Assembly (NCBI RefSeq): GCF_049896245.1
Contig: NZ_JAFCTX010000006.1
Location: 1-64,000 of the forward strand
Reading direction: 5' to 3'
Length of the DNA: 64,000 bases
Origin: Cypionkella sp049896245
GTDB lineage: Bacteria > Pseudomonadota > Alphaproteobacteria > Rhodobacterales > Rhodobacteraceae
The translations under genes and the position numbers were made by a program. Positions 57,973 to 64,000 of this stretch are shown piece after piece; within the stretch, counting starts at the first letter, position 1, and each line of letters opens with the position of its first letter. The notes under the pieces are model-generated. The model was not told the origin of the DNA and did not search any database. It was given only the letters and a program-made list of their open reading frames with translations.

Positions 57973-59202
57973 ATGGAAGACGGCATCAACAGCTTTATGA
58001 CCGGACCGGACGAACAGGGCCGCTTTGGCAAGTTTGGCGGGAGGTTCGTGTCGGAAACCCTGATGCCGCTGATCCTTGATCTGGAAGCGCGTTATGAGTT
58101 CGCCAAGACTGACCCTGCGTTCTGGGCGGAAATGGATGATCTGTGGAAGCATTATGTCGGCCGCCCAAGCCCGCTGTATTTCGCGCCGCGGCTGACCGCG
58201 CATCTTGGCGGGGCCAAGGTCTATATGAAGCGGGATGAGTTGAACCATACCGGCGCGCATAAGATCAACAATGTGCTGGGGCAGATCATTCTTGCCCGTC
58301 GCATGGGGAAAACCCGGATTATCGCGGAAACCGGGGCGGGGCAGCATGGCGTGGCAACGGCGACGGTTTGTGCAAAGTTCGGGCTGCAATGCGTGGTCTA
58401 TATGGGCGCGCATGATGTGGAACGGCAGGCACCGAACGTGTTCCGTATGCGGCTGTTGGGGGCAGAGGTTATTCCGGTGACCTCGGGGCGTGGCACGTTG
58501 AAGGATGCGATGAACGATGCGTTGCGCGATTGGGTGACCAATGTGCGCGACACGTTCTATTGCATCGGCACGGTGGCCGGGCCGCATCCCTATCCCGCGA
58601 TGGTGCGCGATTTCCAAAGCATCATCGGCAAGGAAGTCCGCTGGCAGTTGGCGGAGCAAGAGGGTGAGGGTCGTCTGCCGGATACTCTGGTGGCGGCGAT
58701 TGGTGGGGGGTCGAACGCGATGGGGCTGTTTTATCCGTTCCTCGACGATCCTACGGTGAACATCATCGGGGTTGAGGCAGGCGGTAAGGGCGTTGATGAC
58801 CGGATGCAGCATTGCGCCTCGCTGACCGGCGGTCGCCCCGGCGTGCTGCATGGCAACCGGACCTATCTGTTGCAGGACAATGACGGGCAAATTTTAGAAG
58901 GCTTCTCGATCTCGGCGGGTCTGGATTATCCCGGCATCGGCCCGGAACATTCCTGGCTGCACGATATGGGCCGGGCGCAATATGTCAGCATCACTGACGC
59001 CGAGGCTTTGGAGGCGTTCCAGCTGTCTTGCAAGCTGGAGGGCATTATTCCGGCGCTGGAGCCTTCTCACGCCCTCGCCCATGTGATGAAGATCGCGCCG
59101 ACTTTGCCGAAGGATCATATCATCGTGATGAATATGTGTGGGCGCGGCGACAAGGATATTTTCACCGTCGCCAAGCACCTTGGCTTTGATATGAAGATCT
59201 GA
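57973..59202 (+). CDS. trpB: Tryptophan synthase beta subunit
   Basis: A 409-residue PLP enzyme. The PLP lysine is in HTGAHKINN, the glutamate/phosphate-binding loop in GGGSNAMG, and AETGAGQHG is the substrate loop. It condenses indole with serine to tryptophan. trpA and trpF are not adjacent in this window, unlike the usual arrangement in Rhodobacteraceae where trpF-trpB are linked. A terminator follows. Confidence 0.96.
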   Translation: MEDGINSFMTGPDEQGRFGKFGGRFVSETLMPLILDLEARYEFAKTDPAFWAEMDDLWKHYVGRPSPLYFAPRLTAHLGGAKVYMKRDELNHTGAHKINNVLGQIILARRMGKTRIIAETGAGQHGVATATVCAKFGLQCVVYMGAHDVERQAPNVFRMRLLGAEVIPVTSGRGTLKDAMNDALRDWVTNVRDTFYCIGTVAGPHPYPAMVRDFQSIIGKEVRWQLAEQEGEGRLPDTLVAAIGGGSNAMGLFYPFLDDPTVNIIGVEAGGKGVDDRMQHCASLTGGRPGVLHGNRTYLLQDNDGQILEGFSISAGLDYPGIGPEHSWLHDMGRAQYVSITDAEALEAFQLSCKLEGIIPALEPSHALAHVMKIAPTLPKDHIIVMNMCGRGDKDIFTVAKHLGFDMKI

Positions 59203-59222
59203 AGCCAGTTTGAAGTTCTGGG

Positions 59223-59252
59223 GCCGCGCCGATGCAAATCGGCGCGGCTTTT
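59223..59252 (+). terminator. Terminator of trpB
   Basis: GCCGCGCCGAT-GCAA-ATCGGCGCGGC stem followed by TTTT, 20 bp after the stop codon. Confidence 0.9.
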
Positions 59253-59584
59253 CGTTGCGTAGCCCGAATCACCCTGCTGCCCGGTCAGACCATGGTCTGA
59301 GCGCGGGCGCGGAAGCTTCAGACCAATGTCTTAAGCATTTGATATAGGATTATTTTTCGGGATTTTCGCGGATAGTTTCCCGCTGTGCTTTCGGCGCAGC
59401 CAAGCGCCAAAACGCGCGCTTACGCCGGGTTTTGCCTAAACTGCGGTTTATACCCGCAAACTCTGGGCTGATCCGGGCGGGGTTAACTCTGCGCCAATAG
59501 GCAGCGGCTGTTTGGGCTGTCATCGCTGAACCTGTCGCCGGATGCGGCTTCGTTTTGGCAGTGCAGCAAAGTCAGGAATACAGG
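59253..59584 (+). promoter_or_regulatory. Upstream region of the PepSY/LuxR locus with palindromes
   Basis: This non-coding region of about 330 bp contains a perfect 16-bp palindrome TCAGACCATGGTCTGA (59285-59300) and an imperfect partner TCAGACCAATGTCTTA (59318-59333), 33 bp apart, followed by an AT-rich stretch (59330-59370). These look like paired operator sites upstream of a promoter for the PepSY-like gene. No gene is seen. Confidence 0.55.
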
Positions 59585-60022
59585 ATGATACGGACAGCGA
59601 AACCCTTGATCTTCATCGCAGGGCTGGCGTTTTCGGCCAGCATGGCGCAGGCGATCACCGTGGCGGATGTGGTGAAAACCTATCAGGACCAAGCCTATTC
59701 GGGCATTGAGGTGAAGGAAAGCCCGAACCAGATCAAGGTTGAGGCCGCCAAGGACGGCGTCAAGGTCGAGGTGGTTTATGACAAAGTGACCGGCGATGTG
59801 ATCAAACACGAATCCGAAACTCTGGCGGCGGATGAGACGAACAGCGGTCTGGAAGTGTCGAGCACCGATCACGATTTTACGGGCGACGAAAGCGCCGACG
59901 ACAACAGTGCGACGGATGACCCCGAGTCAGTTGAAAGCCCCGAGCATGAGACGAATGACCACAACGAAAGCGACCACGATCGCAGCGGTCATGGTGGCGG
60001 CGAAGGCAATTCGGAGGACTGA
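59585..60022 (+). CDS. Small secreted PepSY-like protein 1
   Basis: A 145-residue exported protein. The signal peptide covers residues 1-23 (ending AQA). Residues 25-77 resemble one PepSY unit (VVKTYQDQAYSGIEVKESPN, then VVYDKVTGDVIKHE). The rest is a long acidic, His/Asp/Ser-rich tail that looks disordered (e.g. DESADDNSATDD). The extra-cytoplasmic acidic tail could bind cations. It is the first of three genes in the same direction with the second PepSY-like protein and a membrane LuxR protein. Confidence 0.75.
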   Translation: MIRTAKPLIFIAGLAFSASMAQAITVADVVKTYQDQAYSGIEVKESPNQIKVEAAKDGVKVEVVYDKVTGDVIKHESETLAADETNSGLEVSSTDHDFTGDESADDNSATDDPESVESPEHETNDHNESDHDRSGHGGGEGNSED

Positions 60023-60126
60023 GGCCGGTTTTGCAAGCGCCAAGCGCCCCGGTCTTGCCGGGGGGCTTGGCATGGGTGATAATGTGGGTGCAGCCGGGGC
60101 GGGTTTCGGCCTCGAAGGGAAACGGG

Positions 60127-60606
60127 ATGAACCGCAGAGTTTTCTTAGGGCGCAGAGTTTTCTTGCGGCACTGTGCTGGCGGCGTGCTTGGCGCTGTCTT
60201 TACGGCCAGCGCAGCCGTTGCGGACAGCTTTCAAAGCTCGGTGGTGGCGCAGTTGCGCGGCCAAGGCTACCGCGAGATCAATGTGGAAACCACCCTGCTG
60301 GGGCGGGTGCGGATTGTCGCGGCGCGCAGTGGTGCGTCGCGTGAGATCATTTTGAACCCGCGCACCGGCGAGATTTTGCGCGACGTGGTGCTGGCGGAGG
60401 ATGGCCGGGTTGCACCGGAGATCGCAGGCAGTGAAGATCTGGGGAGTGAGGACTCGGGCACGCCCAGCGCAGGAGATAATCCAGAACCGGAACCAGAACC
60501 AGAACCGGAACAAGAAAAAGAGAAAGAGAAAGAGAAAGAAAGTGAAGGCTCAGGAGGTAAGGGTTCAGGCAATGGTGGTGGCGGAGAGCATGGCAATGAG
60601 AACTGA
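60127..60606 (+). CDS. Small secreted PepSY-like protein 2
   Basis: A 159-residue exported protein from the ATG at 60127. The N-terminus is Arg-rich then hydrophobic (RRVFLRHCAGGVLGAVF), with cleavage probably near AVA at 30-32. Residues 34-90 form a PepSY-like unit (VVAQLRGQGYREINVETTLL, NPRTGEILRDVV). A low-complexity tail of PE repeats and then KE repeats follows, ending in glycine-rich sequence. It differs from protein 1 in the tail but shares the core plan. Confidence 0.72.
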   Translation: MNRRVFLGRRVFLRHCAGGVLGAVFTASAAVADSFQSSVVAQLRGQGYREINVETTLLGRVRIVAARSGASREIILNPRTGEILRDVVLAEDGRVAPEIAGSEDLGSEDSGTPSAGDNPEPEPEPEPEQEKEKEKEKESEGSGGKGSGNGGGGEHGNEN

Positions 60607-60659
60607 TCGCAATTATCATCGTCTCGGCCAGCTAGACGTCTGAGGATTTTGGAGCACAT

Positions 60660-61181
60660 GTGAGACATCCGGCTTTCGTCTTTGCGATCTTTCTGTTGCA
60701 GGCGGCTTGCGCGATTTTTTTCGTGTCGGATATCTTGTCGTCTTTTGTTGGCATCACGACGACTCCGCTGCCGTGGGAACTGCGTGAGATCATGGAGATC
60801 TGGGCGGCGTTCGGACTGATTGTGGGCGTGGTTCTGGGCGCGATCCTGTTGCGCCGGGCGATTATGGATCGGCGTGAGGCTGAAATCCGGCTGCGGCGGG
60901 CCTCGGGGGCGTTCATGGTGCTGTTGGCCGAGCGGTTTGCCGAATGGGGGCTGACCCCTGCGGAAAAGGACGTGGCATTGTTTGCGATCAAGGGCATGTC
61001 GACCGGCGAGATCGCGGCGTTGCGCTGCACGTCTGAGGGCACGGTGAAAGCGCAGACCAATGCGATTTATCGCAAGGCGGGGGTCAGCGGGCGCTCGCAA
61101 CTTTTGTCGCTTTTCATCGAGGATCTGATGCGGGATGAGGATGGCACACTGCGGCTGCCTGTGCCGCAAACCGCTGCGTGA
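60660..61181 (+). CDS. Membrane-anchored LuxR family transcriptional regulator
   Basis: A 173-residue protein with a GTG start (GGAG six bases before). Two transmembrane segments (about residues 5-24 and 48-66) are followed by a short linker and a C-terminal LuxR-type HTH at about 98-155 (LTPAEKDVALFAIKGMSTGE, then TVKAQTNAIYRKAGVSGRSQLL). There is no receiver or autoinducer domain. It seems to be a one-component membrane regulator that could sense a periplasmic or membrane signal; the PepSY-like neighbours are candidate partners. Confidence 0.85.
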   Translation: MRHPAFVFAIFLLQAACAIFFVSDILSSFVGITTTPLPWELREIMEIWAAFGLIVGVVLGAILLRRAIMDRREAEIRLRRASGAFMVLLAERFAEWGLTPAEKDVALFAIKGMSTGEIAALRCTSEGTVKAQTNAIYRKAGVSGRSQLLSLFIEDLMRDEDGTLRLPVPQTAA

Positions 61182-61197
61182 TCCGGCGGCAGCCTGC

Positions 61198-61566
61198 TCA
61201 ATCGGCGGCGTAGGTTTGCAGGATGTGCAAGGCCACCACATCCAGCGTGCGCTGGTGGGTGGATTTCAGCCGGACTTTGGGGGCGACACCTTCGTCATGG
61301 GCTTGCAGGAAGCGGCCCGCGCACAAGCACCATTGATCGCCGGGTTTCAGGCCCGCAAAGCCGTATTCCGGGTGCGGGGTGGACAGATCATTGCCGAGGT
61401 ATTTGGAATAGGCCAGAAACTCCGCCGTCATCAGCGCGCAGACGGTGTGCAGGCCTTGATCCATTGGCCCGGTGTTGCAGCAGCCATCACGGAAAAATCC
61501 GGTGACGGGGGCGGAGGAGCAGCTTTCCAACGCGCTGCCAAGCACATTCAGGGAAGGGTCACGCAT
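61198..61566 (-). CDS. DUF2237 family protein
   Basis: A 122-residue protein matching DUF2237 (NVLGSALESCSSAPVTGFFR, DGCCNTG, GLHTVCALMTAEFL, PGDQWCLCAGRF). Family members are small bacterial proteins of unknown function. Several conserved cysteines (C-C, WCLC) suggest metal binding or redox activity. It is transcribed leftwards and lies downstream of the FAD monooxygenase, with about 20 bp between. Confidence 0.88.
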   Translation of the reverse strand: MRDPSLNVLGSALESCSSAPVTGFFRDGCCNTGPMDQGLHTVCALMTAEFLAYSKYLGNDLSTPHPEYGFAGLKPGDQWCLCAGRFLQAHDEGVAPKVRLKSTHQRTLDVVALHILQTYAAD

Positions 61567-61587
61567 CGAATTTCCTTTGCCTCTAGC

Positions 61588-62799
61588 CTAGCGCGCTGCG
61601 GGCGGCTGTCCAGTGGTTTGCGGCCAATTCATTCCGGCCACGGGCGGCAGCAGGGTGCCCGAGACCAGCGCTGTCAGGATGCGGTTGATCGGCCAAAGCG
61701 TCGCCATCGGGGCCAGCAGGTGATCGCGCAGCAGTGGCAGGGTGGTGCTGCCGGACTGATACATCGGCGTGAAGGCGGCGGACATCGCCTGATAAGCGCG
61801 GACATGCCAGCGGCGCATCTGGGCGTAGCGCGGCAGGGCTTCGGTCAGCGGCAGGTGGAGGGCCTGCGCGAGAGCAAAGGCATCGAGCAGCGCCATATTC
61901 GCGCCTTGGCCGAGTTGTGGGCTGGCGCGGTGGGCTGCGTCGCCGATGAAGGCGAGCGCCTCGCCGTAAGGGCGGCGCAGGGTGCCGTGGCTGTAGCGGG
62001 CGGGGGTGAGGTCGGCGGGGCTGTGCAGGGTGGTCAGGAAGGGGGCCATCTGCGGCCAAAGCCGGGTGACCTCGGCTTTCCATTGGCCGAGGTCTTGGGT
62101 GGGCCAGTCGTCCAGCTTGGCGCGCGGCAGTGACCAGAACACGGCGGCGTGGGGCGTGGGATTGCCGGGAAGGTGGCCAATCGGCAGCACGCCTGCCATG
62201 TGGCGGGCGGCCTGGTAGCGTTGGGTCAACTGATCGCGGGGCAGGTCGGTATCCTTGGGCCAAGGCACGGTGCCCCAGACCGCGCCGAAGCTTAAGGGAC
62301 GGGCCTGCATCGGCGAGAGTATCGAGCCTGCGCCCGAGGCGTCGATCACCAGATCGAACGGGCCTAGCGGGTCGGCATTGTCGCGCAGGATCAGGCGTTT
62401 AGTGTTTTTTATCGGCGCTGAGAGGCAAGCGGCCCCGGTTTGCAAGCTGATACCTGCGGCACTGGCTGCGTGCCAGAGCACCGAGAACAGGCTGGCGCGG
62501 TGGATGGCAAGGCCGGGGGCGTTGGGTTTGTAGGCGACATCGAGGACTTTGCGCTTCCCGGCATGGCCAAGCATCTGGGTGACGGGTGCGCCAAAGCTGC
62601 GGGCATCTGCGCCGATGGCGTCCAGCACAGCAAGGCCTACCGGTTGCAGCACAAGGCCAGAGCCCAAAGCGCGCGGGGTGGCAAAACGCTCCACCAGCGT
62701 GACGCGGTGGCCGGATTGGGCGCAAAGTGCCGCTGCGGCCAAACCGCCGATGCCTGCGCCGATGATGCCGATGGTTAGCGGGTGGGATTGGATGCTCAT
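61588..62799 (-). CDS. FAD-dependent monooxygenase
   Basis: A 403-residue PHBH-type flavoprotein monooxygenase. It has the FAD-binding GAGIGGLAAAALCA near the N-terminus, the conserved second glycine/aspartate motif FIGDAAHRASPQLGQGANMALLDA, and the substrate region between. Similar proteins hydroxylate aromatic or isoprenoid substrates, with NAD(P)H. The role is not clear from context; DUF2237 follows on the same strand. Confidence 0.9.
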   Translation of the reverse strand: MSIQSHPLTIGIIGAGIGGLAAAALCAQSGHRVTLVERFATPRALGSGLVLQPVGLAVLDAIGADARSFGAPVTQMLGHAGKRKVLDVAYKPNAPGLAIHRASLFSVLWHAASAAGISLQTGAACLSAPIKNTKRLILRDNADPLGPFDLVIDASGAGSILSPMQARPLSFGAVWGTVPWPKDTDLPRDQLTQRYQAARHMAGVLPIGHLPGNPTPHAAVFWSLPRAKLDDWPTQDLGQWKAEVTRLWPQMAPFLTTLHSPADLTPARYSHGTLRRPYGEALAFIGDAAHRASPQLGQGANMALLDAFALAQALHLPLTEALPRYAQMRRWHVRAYQAMSAAFTPMYQSGSTTLPLLRDHLLAPMATLWPINRILTALVSGTLLPPVAGMNWPQTTGQPPAAR

Positions 62800-62915
62800 G
62801 CGGCCATTTGTGCGGGTTATTGCTGCGGCGGCAAGAGCTTATCGGGTGGGATATTCCCCCCTGTGCAGAGCGGCTGGCGGCGGCTAATGTACCGAAAACG
62901 TGTGGGGGATCGCGG

Positions 62916-64000
62916 ATGGACGGGTTGCTGGTTCTGCTGGCCTTGGTGGCGCTTGCCATTCCGGTGCTGATCATCGTGCTGCTGATCGGGCAAAGCGGGC
63001 TGCGCAGGCGGGTCGGTGACTTGGAACGGCAGTTGGCGGCACAGGCCGCGCGGTTGCAGGCGATGGCGGGCGCGGGGAATGTGGCGCAAGTGCCCGTGCC
63101 GGATGGCCCTGCTGCGACGGCGATAGCTGAGACTGCGATAGCTGAGACGGTGATAGCTGAGACTGCGGCGGTTGATCCGGTTCTGAATGAAGCGGGGCCG
63201 GGTGCGGCTGAAGCAGATGCGCCCGTTGTTGAAGCCAAAGTGGATGCAGCCGCGGGTGTGGAAGCTGTGAAGCCGATGACACCGTGGGATCGGGCAGCTG
63301 CTGCGCGTGGCGTCGCCGCGACACCCGCTGGGCCTGCGCCGGTGGTGTCGCAGATGCCTGCGGAGCCAAGTGTGGTCTCGCGGCTTGCGGATTGGTTAAA
63401 GGCGAATTGGGTTTACGCGGTGTCTGCCGCCTCGCTGGCTTTGGCCGGGGTGTTTTTTGTACAATATGGCATTGAAAACGGGCTGTTGCCGCCGGGGCTG
63501 CGGGTGCTTGCCGGGATTGGCTTTGGGCTGTGCCTGATTGCTGCCGGGGAATGGCTGCGGCGGCGGTCGGGGGATGGTGAGGATGTCTCGACCGCCTATC
63601 TGCCCTCGGTTTTCGCAGGCGCTGGGCTGGTGTCGGTGTTCGCCGCCGTGCTGTCGGCGCGGCTGATGTATGGGCTGATCGGGCCGCAGATGGCCTTCGC
63701 GGGGCTGGTGGCGACGGCGGTGCTGGCGTTGGTACTGGGCTGGTTCTATGGGCCTTTGCTGATCGCCGTCGGCCTGTTGGGCGCGTTTGCAGCCCCCTTT
63801 GTGGTGGCGGGCGGGGCCGAGGCGGCCCCTTGGCTTTATGGTTATTTCGCTTTGATCGCGGCTTTGGGGCTGGGGGTTGATACGCTGCGGCGCTGGGCTT
63901 GGGTCTCGGTGCTGGCGCTGGTGCTGGGCTATGCGGGCGGCTGGTTGTCGATGACGGCGGGCGCGGGGGCTTTGGGCTGGGTGGCGCTGTTGCTGGGGCT
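62916..64000 (+). CDS. DUF2339 domain membrane protein (N-terminal part; cut by window end)
   Basis: The frame is open from the ATG at 62916 to the end of the window (361 codons visible). After a single N-terminal helix (MDGLLVLLALVALAIPVLII) there is a coiled-coil-like stretch and an Ala/Pro-rich linker, then a run of many hydrophobic segments starting near residue 160 (ANWVYAVSAASLALAGVFF). This is the layout of DUF2339 proteins, which are large multi-spanning inner-membrane proteins of unknown function. The C-terminal half is missing. Confidence 0.85.
   Translation, partial: MDGLLVLLALVALAIPVLIIVLLIGQSGLRRRVGDLERQLAAQAARLQAMAGAGNVAQVPVPDGPAATAIAETAIAETVIAETAAVDPVLNEAGPGAAEADAPVVEAKVDAAAGVEAVKPMTPWDRAAAARGVAATPAGPAPVVSQMPAEPSVVSRLADWLKANWVYAVSAASLALAGVFFVQYGIENGLLPPGLRVLAGIGFGLCLIAAGEWLRRRSGDGEDVSTAYLPSVFAGAGLVSVFAAVLSARLMYGLIGPQMAFAGLVATAVLALVLGWFYGPLLIAVGLLGAFAAPFVVAGGAEAAPWLYGYFALIAALGLGVDTLRRWAWVSVLALVLGYAGGWLSMTAGAGALGWVALLLG
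63120..63164 (+). repeat. 15-bp tandem repeat inside the DUF2339 gene
   Basis: Three in-frame copies of GCGATAGCTGAGACT (with single-base changes) encode repeated A/V-I-A-E-T in the linker. Confidence 0.85.

Overview
The window is GC-rich bacterial chromosome from an alphaproteobacterium, most probably the Rhodobacteraceae (roseobacter/rhodobacter lineage). The indications are the gene pairing hisS-hisZ-hisG, an Irr-type Fur protein divergent from fabA-fabB-fabI, DUF1127, DUF1489, DUF1993 and DUF2237 proteins, a class II (B12-dependent) ribonucleotide reductase, and several intergenic repeat types. This assignment rests on family recognition, not on a database search.

Layout. 1-200: end of an insertion element (IS21-like terminal repeats, low certainty) and a terminator. 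0.2-5.3 kb: Bax inhibitor-1 family protein, DUF1127, LysR regulator, quinone oxidoreductase, XRE regulator, histidinol-phosphatase-like hisN. 5.4-10.4 kb: 8-oxoguanine deaminase, argD-argF, DUF1993 and an isochorismatase-like hydrolase. 10.6-12.9 kb: MFS transporter and aldose epimerase. 12.9-16 kb: a complete zinc uptake locus, znuA divergent from zur-znuC-znuB, with a clear Zur operator between them. 16.2-22.5 kb: a two-domain demethylase/dehydrogenase, two small unknown proteins, GH25 lysozyme lipoprotein, DauA-like amino-acid dehydrogenase, VOC protein. 22.6-35.9 kb: a nucleoside/nucleobase region (BMP-type ABC importer, CDA-family deaminase, RidA with its TetR regulator, cytosine deaminase-like amidohydrolase, xdhABC). 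36.3-49 kb: dnaE, a TSUP exporter, slyX, hisS-hisZ-hisG, DMT exporter, DUF1489, and nrdJ behind a strongly structured leader RNA. 49-53.4 kb: tRNA-Gly(TCC), M50 protease, fabI-fabB-fabA and irr. 53.6-64 kb: fasciclin protein, 5'-nucleotidase family enzyme, DUF952-pyrD-GNAT, trpB, two small secreted PepSY-like proteins beside a membrane-anchored LuxR regulator, DUF2237, a FAD monooxygenase and the start of a DUF2339 membrane protein cut by the window end.

How the genes fit together. The 22.6-35.9 kb block can import nucleosides and take purines to uric acid (deaminase plus xanthine dehydrogenase with its XdhC maturation factor), with a pyrimidine or pterin deaminase and RidA clearing reactive imines; the separate 8-oxoguanine deaminase fits the same theme. 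The znu locus is self-regulated. The irr/fab arrangement suggests a link between iron/heme status and unsaturated fatty-acid synthesis.

I found no prophage, CRISPR array, or defence island. The most unusual material is non-coding: a dual-palindrome element present three times, an approximately 85-bp hairpin-headed repeat present about seven times, short tandem duplications at 3' ends of genes, three identical TetR operators, and the nrdJ leader. Among proteins, the best candidate for a little-described system is the PepSY-PepSY-membrane LuxR locus at 59.2-61.2 kb.
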